Notes: generated by a model from the letters alone, not told the origin. 8,761 nt of DNA from JASHVB01 sp049522565 (GCA_049522565.1 JBEKNT010000287.1:1-8761), one strand, 5' to 3'; positions 1-7,253 are shown, counted from the first letter of the stretch. Program-made: numbers and translations.

Positions 1-1811
1 GCGGCCGTGCCATGCACGCATTCCCACGCGCTGCGGCCCGGCCCGAAATCATACGTGGCGAGCGTGCCGCGCGTTGCCCGCATCGCCTCGCGCCGACGCG
101 CGGTCGCCGTTGCGTCAACCGCGCCGTCGGCGAGCACCACGCCATACACGTCATGCGCGCGTGCCGCCGACACGAGACCCGCGATAACGTCGCGCGCCAC
201 CGCATCCGGCTCACGCTCCAACGGATCGCCGAAGCCCCCGCCGCCGCCGCTCCACATGCGGATCTGCTCTCCGGGTTCCGGCCGGTACACCGTGCGCTTG
301 CCGATATCGTGTACCGCATCGCCGCGCCGCCCGGTGTTGCCGCAGACGCTGCCGCCGCCGCCGCCGAACACGCCCCAGCTTCCGAAGCGGAACCGGTCCT
401 TGCCGCGCATCACCACCACCGCGCTGGGATGCCGCACTTCCAGTTCGTAACTCACGCCGAAGCCGCCGCGATATCGTCCGGCGCCTTCGGAATCCGGCAC
501 CAGGCCGAAGCCGCGCACCAGCACCGGCGCCTCGGATTCCAATATTTCCGTCGGCACGTTGCGCAGGAACGCCACCGAGAAGTCGGTGCCGGAGATGCCG
601 TCGCGATCCGGGCCGCCGGCCGAGCCGCCCGGCACCGGGTTCGCCACCACCACGCGTCCGCTGGCTCCCAGTTCCGAGGTCGAAATATAGGAGATCACCA
701 CGGTGTTGCCGCCGCCCGCCGGCACCTCGCCGGGCAACGCCTGCGACAGCGCGCCGACCACCAGATCATGGATGCGCATCGCGGTGGTGAAGCGCATGCC
801 GCAGGCCGCCGGGAAACGCGCGTTGACCACGGAGGCCTCGGGCAGCACCAGGTCGATGCAGCGCTGGATGCCGGCGTTGATGTGGATCGCTTCCGACTTC
901 GTCACCACGAAATTGGTCAGGCCGAGCGACAGGAACGGATGGTGGCGCATCCCACCGGCGGGCAGGTTCAGCGCGGCGCGCACCTGCGGGTCGGAGCCGG
1001 TATAGTCCAGCGTCACCAGCCCATCGCCGTGCGCAATCAGTTTCACCGTGATGCGCACGGGAACGTCGCTGATGTAGTCGTCCTCGAAATATTCGGTGAA
1101 GCGGTATTCGCCGCGCGGAATACGGGCCAGCACGTCGCGCGTGATGCGTTCGGTGCGGTCGATCGTGCCGTGCATCGCCTCGGTGACCGCGGCGCGGCCG
1201 TAGCGCTGCGCCAGGCGCTGCATGCGGTGTTCCGCCTTGGCCAGCGCGGCGGTGCAGGCGGTCAGGTCGCCCCAGTTCAGCGCCGGGATGCGGCAGTTGT
1301 CGGCGAACACGTTCCACATCTCGGCGTTCAATTCGCTGCGGCGATACAGCCGGAACGGGCGCAACCGAAAACCTTCCTGGAATATCTCGTTGTTCTGCAT
1401 GTCGATGCTGCCGGGCGCGTAACCGCCGACATCGGTGCAATGGATGAAGGCCCAGGCGAAGCACAGCACGGCGCCATCGACGAAGATCGGCCGAAACAGA
1501 TAGATGTCGTTCAGGTGCATCACCATGCCGCCCGTGCTGTACGGATCGTTGGTGAGCAACACGTCGCCCGGCTCCCAGTCGGCGAACGCCTGCGTGCCGG
1601 CGTGCATCGGCACACCCATGATCGGGGTGGCGCCGCTGCCGTACGGATAGGCGAACACCTCGCCGCCCGGCGTCACCAGCGCGACCGCGAAATCCTGTGT
1701 CTCCTTCACGAAAGTGGTGTGCGAGGACCGCAACAGAATCCAGGCCATCTCATCGACGACCGCCTTGAACAGGTTGGCGAAGATCTCGATGCCGGCGGCG
1801 TCCTGGCTCAT
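1..1811 (-). CDS. hyuB: Hydantoinase/oxoprolinase B subunit (HyuB family), 3' end cut by window edge
   Basis: My reverse-strand translation from the ATG at 1811-1809 stays open for 603 codons to the window edge. It matches the HyuB family (N-methylhydantoinase B / 5-oxoprolinase beta domain), the partner of HyuA in ATP-dependent opening of hydantoin or oxoproline rings in the cytoplasm. Visible signatures are TNDPY (residues 87-91) followed by HLND (99-102), AGRYRGGFG (444-452), the glycine-rich GGGFGDP (524-530) and YDFGPG (587-592). The last is normally near the C-terminus, so little should be missing. The start overlaps the hyuA stop in an ATGA (1811-1808), implying translational coupling. 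The substrate cannot be read from the sequence: hydantoin, N-methylhydantoin and 5-oxoproline enzymes share these motifs. Family assignment is very likely; the exact reaction is open. Confidence 0.93.
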   Translation of the reverse strand, partial: MSQDAAGIEIFANLFKAVVDEMAWILLRSSHTTFVKETQDFAVALVTPGGEVFAYPYGSGATPIMGVPMHAGTQAFADWEPGDVLLTNDPYSTGGMVMHLNDIYLFRPIFVDGAVLCFAWAFIHCTDVGGYAPGSIDMQNNEIFQEGFRLRPFRLYRRSELNAEMWNVFADNCRIPALNWGDLTACTAALAKAEHRMQRLAQRYGRAAVTEAMHGTIDRTERITRDVLARIPRGEYRFTEYFEDDYISDVPVRITVKLIAHGDGLVTLDYTGSDPQVRAALNLPAGGMRHHPFLSLGLTNFVVTKSEAIHINAGIQRCIDLVLPEASVVNARFPAACGMRFTTAMRIHDLVVGALSQALPGEVPAGGGNTVVISYISTSELGASGRVVVANPVPGGSAGGPDRDGISGTDFSVAFLRNVPTEILESEAPVLVRGFGLVPDSEGAGRYRGGFGVSYELEVRHPSAVVVMRGKDRFRFGSWGVFGGGGGSVCGNTGRRGDAVHDIGKRTVYRPEPGEQIRMWSGGGGGFGDPLEREPDAVARDVIAGLVSAARAHDVYGVVLADGAVDATATARRREAMRATRGTLATYDFGPGRSAWECVHGTA

Positions 1812-3880
1812 GGCGTCGTCCCCGTGTCGGCGTGGCGCAGGATCAAGGCGCCGGATGGTGCGATGCGCGCCGCCCAGCCCGGCGGGATCAGTGTCGTGGT
1901 GTCCATCTGGTTGACGATGGCCGGACCGGGCAGTGCCTGCGCTGCGCCGAGCGCCGCGCGGCTGACCACCGCCGCGGTGAATTCACCGCCGAACAGGCGG
2001 ATCTGGCGCGATCCGCGCGGCTGCACGTCGTCGTCCCGCACGGCACGCACACGCTGGCGCGGCATGGCGCCGACGATGTGCACGCGCAACTCCTTCAGCC
2101 ACACCTCGTTCGCTTCGGTGGCGTGACCGTAGGTGGCGCGGTGCGCCGCGTGGAACGCGGCGGCGATGCGCGCGCGATCCCCGGCCGCCAGCCATGCCTC
2201 GTCGAGCTCCACCGTGACGTCGTAGCCCTGACCTTCGTAGCGCATTTCTGCCCCGTAGGAGAACCGCGTCGCGCTCACCCCGCCGCCACCTTGCTCGACG
2301 ATCCAGGCCTGCCCCGCCTGCGCAAGAGAGCGATACGCAGCGTCCAACATCGGGGGGGAAACCTCATGCAAACGGGCGTATACTGGATACACCAGGTCGC
2401 CTTCGATGTCGGCCCGCGCGGCGCCGAGCGCACTCAGCGCGCCGGGGAATGGCGGGATCAGGATCGTATCGATGGCGATCTCCTCGGCCATCAGCGCCGC
2501 CAGCAGCGGCCCGGCACCGCCATAGGCCACCATGCGAAAGCGCGGCGCATCGACGCCACGGCGCGCGAGCACGCGCGTCGCCTCGGCCGCGAGCATCGCC
2601 GTTGCAATGCGAATTGCCCCGTCGGCAACCTGTTCGGTCGTCCAGCCGAGAGCCTGGCCAATCGTATCCAGCGCGGCGCGCGCGGGCTCCGGCTGCAACG
2701 CCAGCTTGCCGCCCAAACGTTGGCCTGGCGTCAGCAACCCCGCCAGCAGGAAGGCATCGGTCAGCGCCGGCACCAGGGAACCGCTGCCGTAACAAGCCGG
2801 CCCCGGATCGGCACCGACGCTGCGCGGCCCCACCTTCAGCGATCCCGTACTGTCGAGCCAGATGATCGAACCGCCGCCGGCGCCGATGCTCGACACCGCC
2901 ACCGTCGGCACCAGCACCGGGAACTCGCCGATGATTTCTTCCGAACTCAGCACCGGCTTGCCGCCGCGGATCACGCCGATGTCGGCGCTGGTGCCGCCGA
3001 CATCCAACGTCATCAGGTCAGCGTCAGGCCAACCGGCATCCTCGGCCGCATCCGCGGCCCCGGCCACGCCGGCGGCGGGACCCGACAGCAGCGCAACGAC
3101 AGGGCGTTCGCGCATGGTGCGGGCGAGTTCGGCGCCGCCGTTGGACCGCGCCACCCGCGCGGCGACCGCAAGCCCGCGCGCGCCCAAGCCATCGGTCAGC
3201 CGGCCGACATAGGATTCGATGATCGGCCGGACGCTGGCGTTGATCGCGGTCAGCACGGCGCGTTCGTACTCGCGCGCCTGCGGCCACACGTCGCTCGACA
3301 ATTCGACGCGCAGGCCGATGCCCGCGCGTTCGACCAGGTCCCGCGCGCGGCGTTCATGCGCGGGATTGCGATAGCTGTGGATGAAGGTGACGACGACGAT
3401 CTCGACCCCCGCCGCCGCCAGTTCGCGTGCGGCTGCCAGCAGGCCGGGCTCGTCGAGCGGATCGACCTCCTGGCCATCCGGGCCGATACGGCCGCCGACC
3501 TCGCGCACCAGTTCGCGCGGCACCAGCGGCGCTGGACGGCGCGAGTCGAAGCGCATCGGATGCGGAATCGCCAGCCGTTGCAGTTCGAACAGGTCGCGGA
3601 AGCCGAGCGTGGTGATCAGGCCGACCCGCGCGCCGCGCCGCTCGATCAGCGCATTGGTTGCGACGGTGCTGCTGTGGGTGTGGAACGCGTCGCGCCATGC
3701 AGCCTGATCCGGACGCAACGCCGCGCGGATCTCCTCGACGCCGGTGAGAATGCTCTCGCCCGGGCGCGACGGCGTGCTGGGGACCTTGAAGCAATGCACC
3801 TCACCGGATGGAGTGACGAACACCAAATCGGTGAACGTGCCGCCGACATCGGTTCCAATCGAGCAATGCGAATCAGACAT
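1808..3880 (-). CDS. hyuA: Hydantoinase/oxoprolinase A subunit (HyuA family)
   Basis: This 690-residue protein is about the usual length for HyuA. It is the ATP-binding subunit of N-methylhydantoinase/5-oxoprolinase-type enzymes and should form a cytoplasmic complex with the HyuB encoded just downstream. The N-terminus carries the phosphate-binding DVGGTFTD (residues 11-18) of the ASKHA/actin-like fold. It is followed by HTHSSTVATNAL (67-78), SNGG (246-249), LSGPAAG (265-271), a second phosphate loop DVGGTSAD (293-300), GAGGGS (333-338) and GADPGPACYG (356-365). The order is typical and no key motif is missing. The stop overlaps the hyuB ATG. The start is ATG 3880-3878; AGGA at 3896-3893 lies 12 nt upstream, which is long, and an out-of-frame ATG sits at better spacing (see the leader entry). 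Substrate specificity is not deducible, and no hydantoin racemase or N-carbamoylase is in view. Confidence 0.95.
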   Translation of the reverse strand: MSDSHCSIGTDVGGTFTDLVFVTPSGEVHCFKVPSTPSRPGESILTGVEEIRAALRPDQAAWRDAFHTHSSTVATNALIERRGARVGLITTLGFRDLFELQRLAIPHPMRFDSRRPAPLVPRELVREVGGRIGPDGQEVDPLDEPGLLAAARELAAAGVEIVVVTFIHSYRNPAHERRARDLVERAGIGLRVELSSDVWPQAREYERAVLTAINASVRPIIESYVGRLTDGLGARGLAVAARVARSNGGAELARTMRERPVVALLSGPAAGVAGAADAAEDAGWPDADLMTLDVGGTSADIGVIRGGKPVLSSEEIIGEFPVLVPTVAVSSIGAGGGSIIWLDSTGSLKVGPRSVGADPGPACYGSGSLVPALTDAFLLAGLLTPGQRLGGKLALQPEPARAALDTIGQALGWTTEQVADGAIRIATAMLAAEATRVLARRGVDAPRFRMVAYGGAGPLLAALMAEEIAIDTILIPPFPGALSALGAARADIEGDLVYPVYARLHEVSPPMLDAAYRSLAQAGQAWIVEQGGGGVSATRFSYGAEMRYEGQGYDVTVELDEAWLAAGDRARIAAAFHAAHRATYGHATEANEVWLKELRVHIVGAMPRQRVRAVRDDDVQPRGSRQIRLFGGEFTAAVVSRAALGAAQALPGPAIVNQMDTTTLIPPGWAARIAPSGALILRHADTGTTP

Positions 3881-3896
3881 CAGACATTCTCATCCT
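3873..3896 (-). promoter_or_regulatory. hyuA start region with 7-bp tandem duplication and 4-codon upstream ORF
   Basis: Read on the minus strand, ATGTCTG occurs twice in tandem (3887-3881 and 3880-3874), so two ATGs lie 7 nt apart in different frames. The first opens a mini-ORF (Met-Ser-Asp-Val, TGA ending at 3873) that overlaps the start of hyuA. AGGA at 3896-3893 is 5 nt from the first ATG and 12 nt from the hyuA ATG, so ribosomes should favour the mini-ORF. HyuA might then be translated by re-initiation after the TGA. The sequence facts are direct; the regulatory reading is inference. Confidence 0.4.
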
Positions 3897-3949
3897 GTCG
3901 TGCCAGGCTTGGTGCGGTGATCCTGACGGTTCGGCCCGCGGCCAACGCT

Positions 3950-4033
3950 GTCATTGCGCGCGGCGCGAAGCAATCTCCCGCGTGCGATCGATGCGATATT
4001 TCGGGGCAATCGCTGCGCTACGCTCGCGATGAC
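3950..4033. repeat. Dispersed extragenic palindrome (REP/RIME-like)
   Basis: This imperfect inverted repeat has two 25-nt arms, 3950-3974 and 4009-4033, that match at 19 of 25 positions; two of the mismatches are transitions that could still pair as G-U in RNA. The arms carry the GTCATTGCG...GCGAAGCAAT pattern familiar from palindromic repeats scattered between genes in many alphaproteobacteria. It lies between the glycosyltransferase stop (4048) and the hyuA start, and as RNA it could form a long hairpin that ends or stabilises the glycosyltransferase transcript. The palindrome is seen directly; the repeat-family assignment rests on pattern recall. Confidence 0.7.
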
Positions 4034-4047
4034 GGGGTCAGCCGACA

Positions 4048-5313
4048 TTAACCAAATAGCGGCGGGTACGGCCCGGGCGCGGTGAAGAATGCCGCGTGAC
4101 GCCGGCGCAGGCTGGTCTCGTCGTACAACCGGTGCGCCGCCGTGCGCGCCGCCGTGGCGACGCGCTGATATTCGGCCGGGTCATCCCATAGCCGGGTCAC
4201 TGCTTCGAACCAGGGTTTCAGCTCCGCGGCCTCCGGCACAAGGCAGCTGCCTGGTTCCAGCCACGCGGGCACCGGCAGCACCACGCCGCCGTCGTCCACG
4301 GTTTCCGGCAACGCGCCACGATCGCTGACCAGGGCTGGGATGCCGTTGATCATGGCCTCGGCCGCCACGCGGCCAAACGGCTCGTGGAACACCGAGGGCA
4401 CCAACAGCAGCCTGGTCAGCCCGTAGAGATCGCGTGCGTCGGGGATCGGCGGGCTGACGACGATCTGCGCGTACCGCGTCAGGTCCAGGCCGTCGATGGC
4501 GCCGAGCCTGGCGGCGGCGTCGCCCGACTGCACGACCAGGATCGGGATATCGGGGCGTGCCCGGCCCAGCATGTCGGCCAGCCGCACGAACAGTGCGGCA
4601 CCCTTGTGCAACGACGGATTCACGAAGGTCAGGAAACGCCGGGTAGCCTCGGGGCCGAGGACGTCGGACCACAATATGGGAGAAGGCAGTGCCGTGCTGT
4701 TGAGGCCGATGCGTTCCTGGTAGTGCCGTGCGACATACCGGCTATTGGTCAGCACGCGGTCGGTGTCATCGAACCAGGCGCGATGCTCGTAGCCGTAGGC
4801 CCGCACGGTCCGCACCGTTGCCGCGCCGCAGGCACGGGCGGCGTGCAGCGCCCCGATCAACACGGGATGGTTGCCGTAGGTCAGCACGAGGTCAGGGCGA
4901 AATTCGCGCAGAATCTCCTGGAGCAGCATGAAGTACTGCCGTGCCTCCGCGCGGTCCGGCGCGTTCGGGGTGTGGTCCCGCGTTTCGAGCACGGTCACCC
5001 ACACGCCGGCGAGCGCGTAGTCGAGCACGCCGCACCCCGCGGTGACGGCGCGGCGGCGCGGCGCGATGCCAAGCTGGGTCAGGTGCGGCCCGAGTTCGGC
5101 GCCCGGGGTCGCCTCGAACCACGCCGCGGAAAGCACGCGGCACACGTGACCGTCACCGGCCAACCATTCCATGATGGTGCGAACGCTGCGTGCCGCGCCG
5201 CTGGTGAACTCGGTGTAGACGTTGTGGCCCGCCAGCAGAACCCGCACCTTGCCTGTCCGTTCGCGGAAGCTTCGGCTCGGAGCCTGGGCAATGGCGCTGG
5301 CGTTGTAAAGCAT
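4048..5313 (-). CDS. Glycosyltransferase family 4 protein
   Basis: From ATG 5313-5311 this is a 421-residue GT-B-fold glycosyltransferase of the GT4 (WecB/RfaG-like) group. Such enzymes move a sugar from a nucleotide sugar onto a lipid, polysaccharide or other acceptor at the cytoplasmic face of the membrane. The N-terminal Rossmann start reads KVRVLLAGHN, the donor-side domain contains FVNPSLHKG (about residues 230-238), and the C-terminal signature EPFGRVAAE gives the E-x7-E pair (Glu311, Glu319). PALVSDRGALPETV follows, as is usual. The frame is open up to 5550, but the extra 79 residues look non-coding and would overlap lpxA, so a later start is needed. GTG 5247-5245 (399 residues), directly before the first beta strand and behind GGACAGG, is a real alternative. 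Acceptor and sugar are unknown. Divergence from lpxA hints at an envelope role, by inference only. Confidence 0.88.
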   Translation of the reverse strand: MLYNASAIAQAPSRSFRERTGKVRVLLAGHNVYTEFTSGAARSVRTIMEWLAGDGHVCRVLSAAWFEATPGAELGPHLTQLGIAPRRRAVTAGCGVLDYALAGVWVTVLETRDHTPNAPDRAEARQYFMLLQEILREFRPDLVLTYGNHPVLIGALHAARACGAATVRTVRAYGYEHRAWFDDTDRVLTNSRYVARHYQERIGLNSTALPSPILWSDVLGPEATRRFLTFVNPSLHKGAALFVRLADMLGRARPDIPILVVQSGDAAARLGAIDGLDLTRYAQIVVSPPIPDARDLYGLTRLLLVPSVFHEPFGRVAAEAMINGIPALVSDRGALPETVDDGGVVLPVPAWLEPGSCLVPEAAELKPWFEAVTRLWDDPAEYQRVATAARTAAHRLYDETSLRRRHAAFFTAPGPYPPLFG

Positions 5314-5397
5314 ACCGGCGCGTCGATACCGTCGCCGGCCACGACCTGGAGGGGCCGGTGGCGCGGCGCCGCATGAGCCCCGGGGGAAGGTTGCCGC

Positions 5398-5425
5398 AAA
5401 ATAGCCAAATTCCGAAATGAAACAA
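5398..5425 (-). promoter_or_regulatory. Candidate sigma70-type promoter for the glycosyltransferase gene
   Basis: On the minus strand TTGTTT (5425-5420) and TATTTT (5403-5398) are separated by 16 nt, a fair match to -35 and -10 boxes. They lie in the most AT-rich stretch of the divergent intergenic region. Transcription would begin near 5390, leaving a leader of roughly 75 nt before ATG 5313. No comparably good promoter was found on the plus strand for lpxA. This rests on consensus matching only. Confidence 0.35.
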
Positions 5426-5448
5426 CGTGTTACAGGACAATTCCGAAA
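5408..5448. repeat. Two AATTCCGAAA direct repeats, possible operator
   Basis: The 10-mer AATTCCGAAA occurs at 5408-5417 and 5439-5448, exactly 31 bp apart, close to three helical turns, so both copies face the same side of the DNA. One lies in the spacer of the candidate minus-strand promoter and the other just upstream of its -35 box. The layout suits a protein that binds cooperatively and controls the glycosyltransferase gene, lpxA or both. The repeats are seen directly; the role is inferred. Confidence 0.45.
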
Positions 5449-5540
5449 CATCGGGCAACAATGATTGAGTTGGCGGGTAAGCGGCCGGTCAATAGCCTGA
5501 CGTTCCCTCCACTTGTCGATTGCGCGCGAGAGATGCCAGA

Positions 5541-6365
5541 ATGGATGCAATGACCGAGACGCTCGTCCCCGGGTTGATGCGCTCGGCCATCCATCCCACC
5601 GCCATTGTCGCGCCCTCAGCAGAATTGGGCGCCGGCGTACGCGTGGGGCCGTACTGCACGGTCGGCCCCGATGTGGTCATCGAGGACGGCGCGGAACTGG
5701 TCTCGCATGTCGTGGTCGATGGCCACACGCGCATCGGCCCCGGCGTCGTTCTGTATCCGTTCTGCACCGTTGGCCTGGCGCCGCAGGACCTGAAATACCG
5801 CGGCGAGCCGACGCGCTGCGAGATCGGCGCGCGCACCCAGATCCGCGAGCACTGCACGATCCACCGCGGCACGGTCACCGGCAAGGGTATCACCCGGATC
5901 GGCAGCGATTGCATGCTGATGGCGGTGGCGCATGTGGCGCACGACTGCACGCTGGGCGACCATGTGCTGGTCGCCAACAACGCGGTGATGGGCGGCCATG
6001 TCAGCATCGCCGACCACGTGGTGGTGGGTGGCGCCGCGGCGATCCACCAGTTCGTGCGGATCGGCCGCGCGGCGATGATCGGCGGCGTGTCGGGCGTCGA
6101 AGCCGACGTCATCCCGTTCGGCAGCGTGATCGGCAATCGCGCGCGGCTGGCGGGACTGAACGTGGTCGGTCTCAAGCGCCGCGGCTTCGACAAGCCGCAG
6201 ATCCAGCTTCTGCACACCGCTTTCCGCACGCTGTTCCGTCACGAGGGCGTGTTCGCACAGCGGCTGGCGGAAACCCGCCAGCGGTTCGGCGACGACAAGC
6301 TGGTAGCGGAGATTCTGGCCTTCATCGATGCGCCCAGCCACCGCGGCCTGATCCGCGCGGAGTGA
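5541..6365 (+). CDS. lpxA: Acyl-ACP--UDP-N-acetylglucosamine O-acyltransferase (LpxA)
   Basis: LpxA transfers a 3-hydroxyacyl chain from acyl carrier protein to the 3-OH of UDP-GlcNAc, the first cytoplasmic step of lipid A synthesis. The 274-residue product has the hexapeptide-repeat left-handed beta helix over about residues 16-200 and aligns closely with E. coli LpxA. Shared motifs are HPTAIV (18-23), QDLKYRGEPTR (82-92), TIHRGTV (106-112), AHVAHDC (130-136), IHQF (168-171), GLKRRGF (210-216) and a C-terminal RGLIR. His134 corresponds to the catalytic His125 of E. coli, with His131 and His169 also kept. I chose ATG 5541 because GAGAGA (5528-5533) precedes it by 7 nt. TTG 5520, ATG 5550 and ATG 5577 are in frame, and the last gives the E. 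coli-like length. It heads its strand, divergent from the glycosyltransferase gene; lpxD and fabZ, usual neighbours, are not adjacent. Confidence 0.97.
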   Translation: MDAMTETLVPGLMRSAIHPTAIVAPSAELGAGVRVGPYCTVGPDVVIEDGAELVSHVVVDGHTRIGPGVVLYPFCTVGLAPQDLKYRGEPTRCEIGARTQIREHCTIHRGTVTGKGITRIGSDCMLMAVAHVAHDCTLGDHVLVANNAVMGGHVSIADHVVVGGAAAIHQFVRIGRAAMIGGVSGVEADVIPFGSVIGNRARLAGLNVVGLKRRGFDKPQIQLLHTAFRTLFRHEGVFAQRLAETRQRFGDDKLVAEILAFIDAPSHRGLIRAE

Positions 6366-6370
6366 GGCGG

Positions 6371-6395
6371 CCGCGGCAAACGCCCCCGCGGCAAA
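6371..6395. repeat. Short tandem-like direct repeat between lpxA and hcp
   Basis: CCGCGGCAAA occurs twice, at 6371-6380 and 6386-6395, a 15-bp period, just after the lpxA stop. The 105-nt spacer between lpxA and hcp otherwise shows no clear promoter or terminator. The repeat could be chance in such GC-rich DNA or a small binding site. Confidence 0.3.
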
Positions 6396-6470
6396 GCCAT
6401 CGACAGGCGGGCATCGTTCCGGGTAGGTTACCGCGACACGTTGCGCAGGCCAGATGCGGAGAACAAGGCC

Positions 6471-6935
6471 GTGGCCATTTACATGAAGTTGGGTACCATC
6501 CAGGGCTCGGCCATGACCAGTGGTTTCGAGAATTGGATCACGCTGGAAAGTTTCCAGTGGGGTTTCGCCGCCGGTTACACCGCGAAGCACACCGGCTCCG
6601 AGGTTTCGGTGCGCGAGGTCGTGGTCACCATGCGGGCGGAAAAAGCCTCGCCGCTGATTGTCAATGCCGGGGTCAGCCGCACCATCCTGACACCGTCGGT
6701 GACTGTCAAGTTCACCACGACGAGCAAGGACAAGGTGGACACGTTCATGAGCTACGACTTAACCAACTGCGTGATCACCAACTATGCGATCTCGGCCCCG
6801 GCGGATGGTCCCCCGACCGAGACTCTTTCGCTCAGCTTCACCAAGATCACGGAGACCTTCAATCCACGCGATTCCAAGTTCACCGGTTCCCCGACCAGCG
6901 TCACCTACGACGTGACGTCCGCCCAGTCGTCGTAA
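6471..6935 (+). CDS. hcp: Type VI secretion tube protein, Hcp family (isolated)
   Basis: This 154-residue protein fits the Hcp family (PF05638), whose hexameric rings stack into the inner tube of the type VI secretion system and carry effectors out of the cell. Recognisable parts are MAIYMKLG at the start, SGFENWITL (17-25), ASPL (59-62), VKFTTTSKDKV (79-89), LTNCVI (97-102) and the signature TETLSLSFTKI (116-126). Length is normal for a plain Hcp, with no C-terminal toxin extension. I chose GTG 6471 because it restores the family's usual MAIYMK start and has GGAG at 6458-6461, 9 nt upstream. TTG 6441 and ATG 6483 are the alternatives. It follows lpxA by 105 nt on the same strand and could be co-transcribed. 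No sheath, baseplate, VgrG or ClpV gene is in view, so it is either an orphan hcp serving a system elsewhere or a relic. Confidence 0.88.
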   Translation: MAIYMKLGTIQGSAMTSGFENWITLESFQWGFAAGYTAKHTGSEVSVREVVVTMRAEKASPLIVNAGVSRTILTPSVTVKFTTTSKDKVDTFMSYDLTNCVITNYAISAPADGPPTETLSLSFTKITETFNPRDSKFTGSPTSVTYDVTSAQSS

Positions 6936-6983
6936 CGCGGCGCCCGCGGCGAAGCGGACTGAGGCGGCATCCGACGGCGCGGA

Positions 6984-7196
6984 TCAATGCAGCGCCAGCG
7001 ACCGTCGGTGGCGAGGGCGCGGCGCCGCGCGATCCTGGGCTTCCTCCGCCCAGCAGGCGCGGACGGCCTTGCGCAACGCGCCATGGGTGCGTGACAGACC
7101 GCGCCTGTCGGCCTCGACAGCCAGCATTTGCAGGCATTGCAGGAGGCCGGCGGCAGCGGCATGGCAATCGCCCGTGGCCGTATCGTCATCCTGCAT
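6984..7196 (-). CDS. Small hypothetical protein, 70 residues
   Basis: I do not recognise a family. The 70-residue product has a natural-looking composition, with an amphipathic, probably helical middle (about residues 12-52, including AAAAGLLQCLQMLAVEA) and a basic C-terminal tail rich in Arg and His. It has no signal peptide or membrane segment. Third codon positions are strongly G/C, like its neighbours, and GAGGA at 7210-7206 stands 10 nt before the ATG (7196-7194). It converges on hcp (48-nt gap) and diverges from lpxI, and no other frame in this stretch looks better. The neighbouring minus-strand frames at 6901-7228 have Arg/Pro-rich shadow-like products. Whether it is expressed cannot be seen here. 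Confidence 0.55.
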   Translation of the reverse strand: MQDDDTATGDCHAAAAGLLQCLQMLAVEADRRGLSRTHGALRKAVRACWAEEAQDRAAPRPRHRRSLALH

Positions 7197-7221
7197 CGCG
7201 GTATGATCCTCAAAGGCAATG

Positions 7222-7241
7222 ACCTCACGCGTTCGTGAGGT
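7222..7241. promoter_or_regulatory. Perfect palindrome between the small ORF and lpxI
   Basis: The segment is an 8-bp perfect inverted repeat, ACCTCACG and CGTGAGGT, around a CGTT centre. It lies between the divergent starts of the small minus-strand ORF (7196) and lpxI (7279). It could be an operator for a dimeric regulator or an RNA hairpin in the lpxI leader. No T-run follows, so a simple intrinsic terminator is unlikely. If lpxI started at the in-frame ATG 7219 the palindrome would be inside the gene, one reason to prefer ATG 7279. Confidence 0.5.
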
Positions 7242-7253
7242 TAAGGAATGGTT

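Noticed and set aside
12..2126. A 704-codon open frame on the plus strand opposite hyuB
   Set aside because: Its product is rich in Arg, His and Ala with no recognisable domain, while the minus strand encodes a clear HyuB. The open frame follows from the scarcity of TTA, CTA and TCA codons in the GC-rich gene on the other strand.
1832..4051. A 739-codon open frame on the plus strand opposite hyuA
   Set aside because: Same cause: a shadow of hyuA with low-complexity Arg/His/Gln composition and no family motifs, running across the palindrome at 3950-4033.
5465..5494. Plus-strand promoter for lpxA (TTGAGT with TCAATA)
   Set aside because: The -10 candidate matches the consensus poorly, and nothing else in the spacer gives a better pair.
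5314..5550. N-terminal extension of the glycosyltransferase up to ATG 5550
   Set aside because: The 79 extra residues precede the first Rossmann strand, are compositionally odd, contain the promoter-like AT-rich region and would overlap the lpxA start on the other strand.
5616..6590. Long minus-strand open frames opposite lpxA
   Set aside because: They are shadows of lpxA, whose catalytic motifs and match to E. coli LpxA are unambiguous on the plus strand.
6971..7008. Inverted repeat CCGACGG/CCGTCGG as a terminator for hcp
   Set aside because: The stem is only 7 bp with a 24-nt loop, has no T-run and overlaps the end of the small minus-strand ORF, so chance is the simpler explanation.
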